Of a DNA stretch of 64,000 bases, positions 1 through 9,958 are shown in pieces. The stretch is from AC-32 sp963716865 (GTDB taxonomy: Bacteria > Actinomycetota > Thermoleophilia > Gaiellales > Gaiellaceae). Position 1 is the stretch's first letter. Each line of letters begins with the position of its first letter. A program made the translations under genes and the position numbers. The DNA lies in contig CAVQUF010000004.1 in the NCBI GenBank assembly GCA_963716865.1, forward strand, positions 682,001 to 746,000, in the 5' to 3' direction. The notes under the pieces are model-generated. The model was given only the letters and a program-made list of their open reading frames with translations, was not told the DNA's origin and did no database searches.

Positions 1-547
1 CGATGTCGGCGCGGATGGTGTGCAGCGGGACGCGGCCCTCGGAGTACATCTCCGAGCGACTCATCTCGCCGCCGCCGAGCCGGCCCCCGCAGACCACCTT
101 GACGCCGTGCGCCCCGGAGCGAATCGCCGACGCGAGCGAGCGCTTCATCGCGCGTCGGAAGCTGACGCGGTTCTCGAGCTGCTCGGCGATGGACTGCGCG
201 ACCAGCTTCGCGTCGAGCTCCGGCCGCTTGATCTCGTTGATGTTGACGTGCACGGCCTTGTTCGTCATGCCGTGGATCTCCTTGCGGAGCGCATCCACCT
301 CCACGCCCGACTTGCCGATCACGATCCCCGGGCGAGCGGTGTAGATGTCGATCGTGATCCGCTGAGCGTCCTTGCGGATGAGGATGTCGGACAGGCCCGC
401 GTGCGAGAGCTTGCCGAGGATGTGCTCGCGGATCTTGATGTCCTCGAGCAGATACGCGGCGAACTCCTTCGTCCCCGTGTACCAGTTCGACTTCCAGTCG
501 TGGATGACGCCCACGCGCATCCCGCCGGGATGAACCTTCTGACCCAT
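1..547 (-). CDS. rpsC: 30S ribosomal protein S3 (partial, 3' end off window)
   Basis: Primary rRNA-binding protein of the small-subunit head, near the mRNA entry tunnel. Reading the minus strand from the ATG at 547 gives MGQKVHPGGMRVG, the canonical S3 N-terminus, followed by a KH-type segment with the GxxG-like motif PGIVIGKSG. About 182 codons are present; the C-terminal part lies beyond base 1. The ATG overlaps the rplV TAA stop by one base (TAATG), so translation is probably coupled. It is the last visible gene of the str-S10 cluster. Confidence 0.95.
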   Translation of the reverse strand, partial: MGQKVHPGGMRVGVIHDWKSNWYTGTKEFAAYLLEDIKIREHILGKLSHAGLSDILIRKDAQRITIDIYTARPGIVIGKSGVEVDALRKEIHGMTNKAVHVNINEIKRPELDAKLVAQSIAEQLENRVSFRRAMKRSLASAIRSGAHGVKVVCGGRLGGGEMSRSEMYSEGRVPLHTIRADI

Positions 548-1056
548 TACTTCCTCCTTGAAGGCTTCGCCTTCGCGGAGGACTCCTTCTCCGCTTTCGG
601 CTTGGGCTTCGGCTTGGCGGCCGCCTTGGGCCGACTAGAGCGGCTCGGTTTCTCTTCCTCCTCCACCGGCGGAGCCGGCGGAGGCGTCTCCGGTTCCTGA
701 GGGGCTTCCAGCTGAGAAAGCGTCACCGTGATGTGGCAGGTCGGCTTGCGGATGCGCACGGCGCGGCCTCGCGCGCGGGCGCGCCAGCGCTTGAGCACCG
801 GCCCCTCGTCCACCGTCGCCGCGGAGACGAAGAGGTCGTCGCCCGCGAGGTTGTGGTTGGCCTCGGCGTTCGCGACCGCGGAGCGCAGCACCTTCTCGAG
901 CTCGCGCGCGGCGGCGCGCGGCGTGAACGCGAGCACCGTTCGCGCCTCCGGGACGGTCCGGCCGCGAATGTGCTCGGCGACGAGCCGCGCCTTGCGCGGC
1001 GACATCCGCACCCACTTCGCCACGGCCCGCACCTCCTGTTGCTCGGCCGTCGCCAT
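547..1056 (-). CDS. rplV: 50S ribosomal protein L22 with basic C-terminal tail
   Basis: L22 lines the peptide exit tunnel and binds all 23S rRNA domains. Residues 1-112 are a normal L22 core (WVRMSPRKARLVAEHIRG near the start, then the RARGRAVRIRKPTCHITV loop end). The 169-aa protein is about 55 residues longer than typical L22. The extra C-terminus is Pro/Glu-rich and then Lys/Ala/Ser-rich, as in some actinobacterial L22 proteins, and is likely disordered. The ATG overlaps the rpsS TGA (TGATG). Confidence 0.96.
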   Translation of the reverse strand: MATAEQQEVRAVAKWVRMSPRKARLVAEHIRGRTVPEARTVLAFTPRAAARELEKVLRSAVANAEANHNLAGDDLFVSAATVDEGPVLKRWRARARGRAVRIRKPTCHITVTLSQLEAPQEPETPPPAPPVEEEEKPSRSSRPKAAAKPKPKPKAEKESSAKAKPSRRK

Positions 1057-1340
1057 CAGGTCCTCTTCACCTCGGTCTTGCGGTCGCCGGAATGCGCGCG
1101 GAACGTGCGCGTCGGCGCGAACTCGCCGAGCTTGTGCCCGACCATCTGCTCGGTCACGAACACGGGCACGTGCTTGCGCCCGTCGTGGACCGCGATCGTG
1201 TGGCCGACCATCTCGGGGAAGACCGTCGACGCGCGTGACCAGGTCCGGATCATCTGCTTGCCTCCGGACTCGTTCATCGCCTGGATCCGGCTCAGCAGCC
1301 GCTCCTCCACGAACGGTCCCTTCTTGCTCGACCTGGACAC
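1056..1340 (-). CDS. rpsS: 30S ribosomal protein S19
   Basis: Small-subunit head protein that complexes with S13 and contacts the A-site finger. The 94-aa product begins MSRSSKKGPFVEERLL and contains the conserved segments IRTWSRASTVFPEMVGHTIAVH and the GHKLGEFAPTRTF end. The start is a GTG directly following the rplB TAA stop (TAAGTG), so it depends on coupling to rplB. Length is normal for the family. Confidence 0.97.
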   Translation of the reverse strand: MSRSSKKGPFVEERLLSRIQAMNESGGKQMIRTWSRASTVFPEMVGHTIAVHDGRKHVPVFVTEQMVGHKLGEFAPTRTFRAHSGDRKTEVKRT

Positions 1341-2183
<843 letters not shown>

Positions 2184-2184
2184 C

Positions 2185-2348
2185 AGTGGTTCTCCTGGTG
2201 ACGGTTTCGCGCCTCTGGTGTGCGAGGCGCAAGCAGCGCGAGGACGCAGGGAGCGTCCATGCTGCGAGGCATGGGCGCGACTGAGGACGCGTCGATGCGC
2301 CGCGCTTCGCGCGCCAGAGGTGCACTAACTGTTGCCAGGAGGACCACT
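2185..2348. repeat. 164-bp imperfect palindrome between rplW and rplB
   Basis: The two arms read AGTGGTTCTCCTGG from 2185 on the plus strand and AGTGGTCCTCCTGG from 2348 on the minus strand. They stay alignable for about 50 nt, including a shared CCTCTGG and GCGA-GCGC block. Smaller hairpins (GGACGC/GCGTCC, CATGC/GCATG) fill the centre. The element runs from the rplW stop codon to the rplB Shine-Dalgarno and would sequester the latter in mRNA. It may be a MITE-like insertion or a translational control hairpin; no other copy was seen in the window. Confidence 0.7.
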
Positions 2349-2643
2349 AAGCCTGCGCCCCTTCGAAGATCTCGATCGACTCGCCCTGGCGGATCTGCAC
2401 GATCGCCTTCTTCCAGCCGGGCCGCTTGCCGCGCACGAGGCCGCGGCGCTTGGGCTTGGGCTGCACCTTGAGGATGTTCACGCGCTCGACATGGACGCCG
2501 AAGAGCTCCTCGACGGCCTGGCGCACCTGCGTCTTGTGCGCGTCCGGGTGGACGCGGAACGAGTACTTGCGCTCCTCGATCAGCTCGTAGCCCTTCTCGG
2601 TCACGACGGGGGCGAGCAGGACCTGGTTCGGATGGAGGCTCAC
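2347..2643 (-). CDS. rplW: 50S ribosomal protein L23
   Basis: L23 sits at the tunnel exit and docks trigger factor and SRP. The 98-aa protein starts at GTG 2643 (VSLHPNQVLLAPVVTEK), four bases overlapping the rplD TGA (GTGA). It carries the typical AVEELFGVHVERVNILKVQPKPKR region and the RRGLVRGKRPGWKKAIV tail. A longer open frame upstream is out-of-frame read-through over rplD and was not used. The gene stop abuts the palindrome described at 2185-2348. Confidence 0.95.
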   Translation of the reverse strand: MSLHPNQVLLAPVVTEKGYELIEERKYSFRVHPDAHKTQVRQAVEELFGVHVERVNILKVQPKPKRRGLVRGKRPGWKKAIVQIRQGESIEIFEGAQA

Positions 2644-3368
2644 GAAGCCCTCCCCTGAACCTGCTCGAGCGCCGGCTCGCTGATCAGCAGCGCCCGCGCC
2701 CAGAGGACATGCCTCACCTCGAGGTCGCTCGGCACGGTGACCGCGACGCGGTCGAGGTTGCGGAACGACTTGATCAGGCTCTCCTCCTCGGGCTGCGCGA
2801 CGAGGAGGACCGGGAGCTCCTTCGCCCACGCGACGACGAGCTCCGCGGCCGCCTTCGTGGACGGCTCCTCGAACCCGCCGGGGTCGAGCACGCCGAGCGT
2901 CCCCGCCTGGGCGTGCGCCGAGAGCGCGCCCCTGAGCGCCGCGCGCCGGGCCTTGCGGTTCACCTTGACCTCGAAGTTGCGGCCGGTCGGCGGGAAGGCC
3001 ATGCCCCCGCCGGTCCAGTGCGGCGCGCGGATCGAGCCCGCGCGCGCCCGGCCCGTGCCCTTCTGGCGCCACGGCTTCGAGCGGCCGCCCGCGACGAGGC
3101 CGCGGCTCTTGCCGCCGCGCGTCGCTGACCGGGCCGCGTTCTGCTCCGCGCGCACGGTCTCGTGCAGGAGGTGCGGCTTGACGTCCACGCCGAACACCTC
3201 CGCCTCGAGCGTGAGGCTCTTGGCCGACTTCCCGGCCCGGTCGAGCACCGGGACCTTCAAGGCGCCGCTTGCGGTGCCGCTCTCAGGACGCGCGGGCTTC
3301 GCCCGTGCGTCCGTCTGCGCTGACCGGTCGGATCGCTTGGGTTCGGTGCCAGACGTCCTAGGCGCCAC
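2640..3368 (-). CDS. rplD: 50S ribosomal protein L4 with repeat-derived N-terminal extension
   Basis: L4 binds 23S rRNA domain I and extends a loop into the exit tunnel. The family core begins at residue 37 (LKVPVLDRAGKS) and includes the tunnel-loop segment GGGKSRGLVAGG...KPWRQKGTGRARAGS. The frame is open to a GTG at 3368, which overlaps the rplC end and has a purine-rich GAGAGAGGA about 8 nt upstream, so initiation there is favoured. Residues about 11-36 are encoded by a copy of the dispersed palindromic repeat (3262-3336). A TTG at 3260 would give a standard-length L4 but has no obvious ribosome-binding site. Confidence 0.9.
   Translation of the reverse strand: MAPRTSGTEPKRSDRSAQTDARAKPARPESGTASGALKVPVLDRAGKSAKSLTLEAEVFGVDVKPHLLHETVRAEQNAARSATRGGKSRGLVAGGRSKPWRQKGTGRARAGSIRAPHWTGGGMAFPPTGRNFEVKVNRKARRAALRGALSAHAQAGTLGVLDPGGFEEPSTKAAAELVVAWAKELPVLLVAQPEEESLIKSFRNLDRVAVTVPSDLEVRHVLWARALLISEPALEQVQGRAS
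3262..3336 (+). repeat. Dispersed palindromic repeat, copy A (in frame within rplD)
   Basis: The element has GCCGCTTGCGG, then CTCAGGACGCGCGGGCTTCG closing on CCCGTGCGTCCGTCTG, then a CTGACCGGTCG tail. The same order of two stem-loops plus the GACCGGTC tail occurs at 22861-22940 (opposite orientation) and 25291-25369. Here it lies antisense to rplD and is read in frame as part of the protein N-terminus. Confidence 0.8.
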
Positions 3369-3981
3369 GGTTCTTGTCCTCTCTCACTTCGACGAAGCCG
3401 TTGCGCGGCCCGGGCACTGCGCCCTTGACGAGCAGCAGGTTCCGCTCCGGATCCACCTCGTGCACGGTCAGCCCGAGCTGGGTGACGCGCTTGCCGCCCA
3501 TCCGCCCCGCCATGCGCATGCCCTTGAAGACGCGGGACGGCGTGGCGGAGGCGCCGATCGAGCCCCGCTGACGGATGTTGTGCGAACCGTGCGTCTTCGG
3601 CCCTCGGCTGAAGTTGTGGCGCTTGATCGTGCCGGCGAAGCCCTTGCCGATGCCGATGCCCGACACCTTCACCCGCTCGCCGGGCTCGAAGGCCTCCACC
3701 GTCACCGACTCGCCCTCGGCGAGCTCGCTCGGGCCGCGGAACTCGACGAGCCTCGCGTGCGGGCCGGCCTTGCCGAGCTGGCCGAGGCGAGCCTTGGTCA
3801 CCTTCCAGTCGGCCACCGGGCCGAACGCGAGCTGGACGGCCTCGTAGCCGTCCGACTCGACCGTCTTCACCCTGACGACCGGGCACGGGCCCGCCTCGAT
3901 CACCGTCACCGGCGTCACCTTGCCGGTCTCTGGGTCGAAGAGCTGGGTCATGCCCAGCTTCTTGCCGACGATGCCCTTCAT
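3358..3981 (-). CDS. rplC: 50S ribosomal protein L3
   Basis: L3 is an early-assembly 23S-binding protein reaching the peptidyl-transferase centre. The 207-aa product begins MKGIVGKKLGMTQLFDPETG. It contains the central GKGFAGTIKRHNFSRGPKTHGS loop and RVFKGMRMAGRMGGKRVTQ, both diagnostic. The ATG overlaps the rpsJ TGA by one base (TGATG). The 3' end carries the purine-rich ribosome-binding site for rplD. Confidence 0.97.
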   Translation of the reverse strand: MKGIVGKKLGMTQLFDPETGKVTPVTVIEAGPCPVVRVKTVESDGYEAVQLAFGPVADWKVTKARLGQLGKAGPHARLVEFRGPSELAEGESVTVEAFEPGERVKVSGIGIGKGFAGTIKRHNFSRGPKTHGSHNIRQRGSIGASATPSRVFKGMRMAGRMGGKRVTQLGLTVHEVDPERNLLLVKGAVPGPRNGFVEVREDKNRGA

Positions 3982-4289
3982 CAGAGCTTGATCTCGATGT
4001 CGACCCCGGCCGGGAGGTCGAGCCGCATCAGCGAGTCGACCGTCTTCGGCGTCGGGGAGTGGATGTCGATCAGGCGCTTGTGCGTGCGCACTTCGAAGTG
4101 CTCGCGCGAGTCCTTGTCCTTGAACGGGCTGCGGATCACGCAGTAGACGTTCTTCTCGGTGGGCAGGGGCACCGGGCCCGTGATCGTCGCGCCGGACCGG
4201 GTCGCGTTCTCGACGATCGACGCGGCCGCCTTGTCCAGGGTCTGGTGGTCGTAGCCCTTGAGGCGGATGCGGATCTTCTGCTGTGCCAT
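3981..4289 (-). CDS. rpsJ: 30S ribosomal protein S10 (NusE)
   Basis: S10 is a head protein of the small subunit and, as NusE, a partner of NusB/NusG in antitermination. The 102-aa sequence MAQQKIRIRLKGYDHQTLDKAA... with GPVPLPTEKNVYCVIRSP and FEVRTHKRLIDI is typical. It follows tuf after a 25-nt gap. Its position after tuf shows that the str and S10 clusters are joined here, as in many actinobacteria. Confidence 0.97.
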   Translation of the reverse strand: MAQQKIRIRLKGYDHQTLDKAAASIVENATRSGATITGPVPLPTEKNVYCVIRSPFKDKDSREHFEVRTHKRLIDIHSPTPKTVDSLMRLDLPAGVDIEIKL

Positions 4290-4314
4290 TCCGGCGCGTC
4301 CCTCTCGTTTCCCG

Positions 4315-5505
<1,191 letters not shown>

Positions 5506-5547
5506 AACTCTGCGTCTCCTTGCCGGTTGGTTGCGGTGCCATAAGCG

Positions 5548-7659
5548 CTAGCTCTGCGAGTCGACGAGCTCGCTGGCGATCGACTGCGGCACTTCCTCGT
5601 ACCGGTCGAACTGCATCGTGAACGTGGCCCGCCCCTGCGTCGTCGAGCGCAGGTCGGTCGCGTAACCAAACATCGTCGCGAGCGGCACGTGGGCCTTGAT
5701 CGCCTGCGCGTTGCCGTGCGCAGGCTCGAGGCCCTCGACGCGCCCACGGCGCGAGTTGAGGTCGCCCATCACGTCACCGAGGTAGTCCTCCGGGGTCACG
5801 ACCTCGACGGCCATGACCGGCTCGAGCAGCTTCGGCTTCGAGCGCTTCATGGCCTCCTTGAACGCCATCGAGCCGGCGACCTTGAACGCAATCTCGCTCG
5901 AGTCGACCTCGTGGAACGAGCCGTCGACGAGCTCGATCCGGACGTCGACGACGGGATAGCCGGCGAGGATGCCCGACTCCATCGCCTCCTGGATGCCGAG
6001 GTCGACCGCCGGGATGTACTCGCGCGGGACCTTGCCGCCGACGATCCGGTCGAGGAACTCGTAGCCGTCGCCTGGGTCGGTCGGCTCGGCGTTGATCACC
6101 GCGTGGCCGTACTGGCCGCGGCCGCCGGTCTGGCGGACGAACCTGCCCTCGATCTTCTCGACGGGCCGCCCGAAGGTCTCGCGGTAGGCGACCTGCGGCC
6201 GTCCGACGTTGGCGTCCACCGAGAACTCGCGCAGGAGGCGGTCGACGATGATCTCGAGGTGGAGCTCGCCCATGCCCGAGATCAGCGTCTGCCCGGTCTC
6301 GTCGTCGGTGCGGACGCGGAAGGTGGGATCCTCCTCAGACAGCCGTTGGAGGCCCGACGACAGCTTGTCCTGGTCGGCCTTCGTCTTCGGCTCGATCGCG
6401 ACGGCGATCACGGGATCCGGAAAGTCCATCGACTCGAGCCGGATCGGGGCGGTGTCGACGGCGAGGGTCTCGCCGGTCGTCGAGTTCTTCAGCCCGACCG
6501 CGGCGGCGATCTCGCCCGCGCCGATCTCCTCGCGCTCCTCGCGGTGGTTCGCGTGCATCTGGAGGATGCGCCCGACCCGCTCGGTCTTACCGGTGGTGGT
6601 GTTGAGGACGCGCTCCCCGGCCTTGACCTGGCCCGAGTAGACGCGGAAGTACGTCAGCTTGCCGACGTACGGGTCGGACATGACCTTGAAGACGAGCGCC
6701 GAGAACGGCTCGTCCAGCGCCGGACGGCGCGAGAGCTCGTGCTCGGTGCGCGGGTCGATCCCGTGCACGGGCGGAACGTCGACCGGGCTCGGCAGGTATT
6801 CGATGACGGCGTCGAGCAGTGGCTGGACGCCCTTGTTCTTGAATGCCGAGCCGGCGAGCACCGGCGTGACCGAGATGTCGAGCGTCGCCGCGCGGAGCGC
6901 CCGCCTCAGCATCTCCGGCGTGACCGAGTCCTCGTCCGTCAGGAACGTCTCCATCAGCTCGTCGTCGTGGTCGGCGACGGCGTCGATCAGCTGGTGGTGG
7001 TACTCCTGGGCCTGCTCGACGAGCTCGGACGGGATCTCGCCCGTGTCCATCTTCGTGCCGAGGTCGTCGGCCCACGTCGTCGCGCGCATCTCGATCAGGT
7101 CGACGACGCCGCGGAAGTGCTCCTCCTGGCCGATCGGCAGCTGCACCGGCACCGGACGCGCGCCGAGGCGGTCGGTCATCGACTGGACGGCGCCGAAGAA
7201 GTCCGCGCCGGTCCGGTCCATCTTGTTGATGAAGGCGATGCGCGGCACGCGGTAGCGGTCGGCCTGCCGCCAGACCGTCTCGGACTGCGGCTCGACGCCG
7301 GCGACGGAGTCGAAGACCGCGATCGCGCCGTCGAGCACGCGCAGGCTTCGCTCGACCTCCACCGTAAAGTCCACGTGTCCGGGCGTATCGATAATGTTGA
7401 TACGAAAATCGCGCCACGAGGCCGTCGTCGCAGCAGAGGTGATCGTGATGCCGCGCTCCTGCTCCTGCGCCATCCAGTCCATGACCGCAGCGCCCTCGTG
7501 CACCTCGCCCATCTTGTGGGTGCGCCCCGTGTAGTAGAGGATCCGCTCGGTCGTGGTGGTCTTGCCCGCGTCGATATGGGCCATGATTCCGATGTTGCGG
7601 ACCCGCTCCAGCCCGACCGCGCTCTGTGTCTTCTCGTCCACGGCCGTCACGGTCACCAC
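5548..7659 (-). CDS. fusA: Elongation factor G
   Basis: Translocase GTPase of the ribosome. The 703-aa protein carries AHIDAGKTTTTERIL (G1), RGITITSAAT (switch I), DTPGHVDFTVEV (G3) and NKMDRTGADF (G4), with domains II-V following. The GTG start at 7659 overlaps the rpsG stop by 7 nt; a second GTG follows immediately and initiation at either would change little. No sign of duplication or truncation. Confidence 0.98.
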   Translation of the reverse strand: MVTVTAVDEKTQSAVGLERVRNIGIMAHIDAGKTTTTERILYYTGRTHKMGEVHEGAAVMDWMAQEQERGITITSAATTASWRDFRINIIDTPGHVDFTVEVERSLRVLDGAIAVFDSVAGVEPQSETVWRQADRYRVPRIAFINKMDRTGADFFGAVQSMTDRLGARPVPVQLPIGQEEHFRGVVDLIEMRATTWADDLGTKMDTGEIPSELVEQAQEYHHQLIDAVADHDDELMETFLTDEDSVTPEMLRRALRAATLDISVTPVLAGSAFKNKGVQPLLDAVIEYLPSPVDVPPVHGIDPRTEHELSRRPALDEPFSALVFKVMSDPYVGKLTYFRVYSGQVKAGERVLNTTTGKTERVGRILQMHANHREEREEIGAGEIAAAVGLKNSTTGETLAVDTAPIRLESMDFPDPVIAVAIEPKTKADQDKLSSGLQRLSEEDPTFRVRTDDETGQTLISGMGELHLEIIVDRLLREFSVDANVGRPQVAYRETFGRPVEKIEGRFVRQTGGRGQYGHAVINAEPTDPGDGYEFLDRIVGGKVPREYIPAVDLGIQEAMESGILAGYPVVDVRIELVDGSFHEVDSSEIAFKVAGSMAFKEAMKRSKPKLLEPVMAVEVVTPEDYLGDVMGDLNSRRGRVEGLEPAHGNAQAIKAHVPLATMFGYATDLRSTTQGRATFTMQFDRYEEVPQSIASELVDSQS

Positions 7660-8123
7660 CGGTAGTGCGCGAAGGCCTTGTTCGCCTGCGCCATGCGGTA
7701 GAGGTCGTCCTTGCGCTTGAAGGCTCCGCCCTGCTGGTTGAGGGCGTCGAGGATCTCGCCGGCGAGCTTCTCGTCCATGTGCTTCTCGCGCCGGTCGCGC
7801 GCAAACTGGACGATCCAGCGCACCGCAAGCGTCCGCGCGCGGCGCTGCGGCACCTCGACCGGCACCTGGTAGTTCGCGCCGCCCACGCGCCTGGGCCGAA
7901 CCTCCAGCACCGGCGTCACGGTCTTGATCGCCTGCTCGAGCACCTCGACGGGCGGCTTGCCCGTCTGCTCGCCGATCCGGTCCAGCGCGCCGTAGACGAT
8001 CGCCTCGGCGGTCGACTTCTTGCCGCGCGTCATCACCTTGTTGATCACCTGCGTGACCAGTGGGGACGCGTGGACGGAATCCGGCTCGAGCGGCCGGGGC
8101 TGCACCTTGGCGCGCCGAGGCAC
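7653..8123 (-). CDS. rpsG: 30S ribosomal protein S7
   Basis: Assembly-initiating protein of the 30S head, contacting the E-site tRNA. The 156-aa product starts at GTG 8123 (VPRRAKVQPRPLEPD), one base overlapping the rpsL TAG (TAGTG). It contains VEVRPRRVGGANYQVPVEV-like and RWIVQFARDRREKHM motifs. An in-frame extension upstream over rpsL is read-through and was rejected. Length is exactly typical. Confidence 0.97.
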   Translation of the reverse strand: MPRRAKVQPRPLEPDSVHASPLVTQVINKVMTRGKKSTAEAIVYGALDRIGEQTGKPPVEVLEQAIKTVTPVLEVRPRRVGGANYQVPVEVPQRRARTLAVRWIVQFARDRREKHMDEKLAGEILDALNQQGGAFKRKDDLYRMAQANKAFAHYRW

Positions 8124-8494
8124 TACGAGCCCCGCTTCGCGCCGTACTTGGAGCGTGCCTGGCGCCGATCGCCGACGCCGGCCGTGTCGAGCCCGCCGCG
8201 GATCACCTTGTAGCGGTAGCCCGGCAGGTCCTTCACGCGGCCGCCTCGGATGAGGACGACCGAGTGCTCCTGGAGGTTGTGCCCCTCGCCCGGGATGTAG
8301 GCGCCGACCTCCATCCCGTTCGTCAGCCGTACGCGGGCAACCTTGCGGAGAGCCGAGTTCGGCTTCTTCGGCGTCTGCGTCATCACGCGCGTGCAGACGC
8401 CCCGCTTCTGCGGTGCACCGCGGAGGGCAGGGGTCTTCACCTTCGCCTTGGAGGCGACCCTGCCTTTCCGGACCAGCTGATTTACGGTGGGCAT
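8123..8494 (-). CDS. rpsL: 30S ribosomal protein S12
   Basis: Decoding-centre protein and streptomycin target. The 123-aa sequence starts MPTVNQLVRKGR and retains the lysines commonly altered in resistance (TPKKPNSALRK near residue 43, and GRVKDLPG near residue 88), so it looks streptomycin-sensitive. It is the first gene of the str-S10 transcription unit, about 70 nt downstream of a strong sigma-70-type promoter. Confidence 0.97.
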   Translation of the reverse strand: MPTVNQLVRKGRVASKAKVKTPALRGAPQKRGVCTRVMTQTPKKPNSALRKVARVRLTNGMEVGAYIPGEGHNLQEHSVVLIRGGRVKDLPGYRYKVIRGGLDTAGVGDRRQARSKYGAKRGS

Positions 8495-8565
8495 CTACTC
8501 CATTCCTCTGGGCATTTACACAGCAAAGGCTGGCGGGGGGCTGGGCCCCTGCCAACCGGAGGACG

Positions 8566-8594
8566 ATGGTAGCGAAGCTCTGCGCGACCGTCAA
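8566..8594 (-). promoter_or_regulatory. Housekeeping promoter for the str-S10 operon
   Basis: On the minus strand TTGACG (8594-8589), a 17-nt spacer and TACCAT (8571-8566) form a good primary-sigma promoter. It predicts a transcription start near 8559 and a leader of about 65 nt before the rpsL ATG at 8494. Confidence 0.7.
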
Positions 8595-8777
8595 ACGCGG
8601 AAACGCGCATGGCTGCGCGGAATCGAGGCCGTCCGCCGCCGCTCGCCGCACTCGCCGGGCCGGTGCGCAATAGTGTTTTCAAGCCATAGCCTGCGCCCCC
8701 CAGCCGAACTACAGTGAGAACGCCCGGACGTCCAGCACCGGACGCCGGGTCGGGGAGCGGTCTGGACGAGGGAGAGG

Positions 8778-9950
8778 ATGGTCGAGGGGGCGCTGACGAC
8801 TACCACCGTGCTCGTCGCGGTCGGCGCGGCGCTGCTGGCGCTCGCCGTGGTCGCGATCGTGCTGCTCGTGCTCGTCCGGCGGTCCACCCGCGCGAGCGAG
8901 GCCCGACTCATGGAGCTGACTGCCGAGATGAACGGGCGGATGAAGGAGATGATCCGCGAGCTCTCCGACTCGCTCGAGCTGGCCAGGGAGGAGGGTCGCC
9001 GGAACCGGTACCTGGCCGAGCTCGCCGGCTCGATCGACCTCGACGAGGTGCTTGCGCGCACGCTGGAGGCGGCAGGCACGATCCCGGGGGTCGACGCCGC
9101 TCTCGTCTCGGTCGGAAGCGAGGACGACAGGCCGGCCGTGCTCACCCGCGGGCTTTCCGCCGAGGAGGCCTCGCGCAAGGTGATCTCCGGCCCCCCCGAC
9201 GGGCACGAGGCACGCGCGATCTCGCTCGCGTACCAGTACCCGGCCTCGGCCGAGGGGAGCGAGGGCCTGATCCACTCGGGGCTCGCGGTTCCGGTGCCGG
9301 GAGACACCGGCCCGATCGGCTTCCTCGCCGTCTACACACGCTCGCCCAAGCGCCGTTTCGCCGAGGCGGCGATACGCGAGCTCGAGGAGCTCTCGCAGCG
9401 CGCGGGCCCGGCGATCGAGAACGCGCGCCGCTTCCGCGAGGCCCGGCAACTCGCGGACCTCGACGCCCTGACCGGCCTTCACAACCGCCGCTACTTCTAC
9501 GAGACGCTGGCGCGGGAGGTCGCTCGCGCCCGCCGGTACGGGCGGCAGCTCGCGCTGATCGTCTTCGACCTCGACGACTTCAAGGCGATCAACGACCGGA
9601 TCGGGCACCTCGCGGGCGACGCCGTCCTCGCGGAGACGGCCGAGCGCGTCCGCGCCGTCGTGCGCAGCGCCGACATCGCCTGCCGCGTCGGCGGCGACGA
9701 GTTCGCGGTCATCCTGCCCGAGTCCTCGACGGCGGACGCCGACCAGCTCTACGACCGGCTGCTCGGCGTCATCTCGTCGCACCCGGTCGGCCGGGCAGGC
9801 CAGCTGTCCGTCTCCGCCGGGATCGCCGAGTTGCGCGAGGAGGACGCTCCGACGACGTTCTTCGAGCGCGCGGACGAGGCGCTCTACCGGGCAAAGGAGC
9901 ACGGCAAGGCGCAGGTCGTCGCGCACGGCGCGCTGCTCGACGCCGAGTAG
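8778..9950 (+). CDS. Membrane-anchored GAF-GGDEF diguanylate cyclase
   Basis: Predicted to make cyclic di-GMP from two GTP. One N-terminal membrane helix (about residues 8-32) is followed by a coiled linker, a GAF-like sensor region (about 75-220) and a GGDEF domain (about 225-385). The active-site motif is intact (GGDEF near residue 305). An RxxD inhibitory site (RSAD) sits five residues before it, so product inhibition is expected. It has a good ribosome-binding site (GGGAGAGG). It is a lone plus-strand gene between two minus-strand blocks. Cyclic di-GMP commonly controls type IV pili, which are encoded 20 kb away, but no direct link is visible. Confidence 0.93.
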   Translation: MVEGALTTTTVLVAVGAALLALAVVAIVLLVLVRRSTRASEARLMELTAEMNGRMKEMIRELSDSLELAREEGRRNRYLAELAGSIDLDEVLARTLEAAGTIPGVDAALVSVGSEDDRPAVLTRGLSAEEASRKVISGPPDGHEARAISLAYQYPASAEGSEGLIHSGLAVPVPGDTGPIGFLAVYTRSPKRRFAEAAIRELEELSQRAGPAIENARRFREARQLADLDALTGLHNRRYFYETLAREVARARRYGRQLALIVFDLDDFKAINDRIGHLAGDAVLAETAERVRAVVRSADIACRVGGDEFAVILPESSTADADQLYDRLLGVISSHPVGRAGQLSVSAGIAELREEDAPTTFFERADEALYRAKEHGKAQVVAHGALLDAE

Positions 9951-9958
9951 CGATCGCG

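Noticed and set aside
2220..2471. Small plus-strand gene in the rplW-rplB gap
   Set aside because: The frame is entirely made of palindrome arms and antisense rplW; no ribosome-binding site or protein-like composition.
8640..8777. Sigma-28-type promoter for the GGDEF gene
   Set aside because: A TCAAG is present near 8679 but the nearest GCCGA is 19 nt away and lacks the GATA part.
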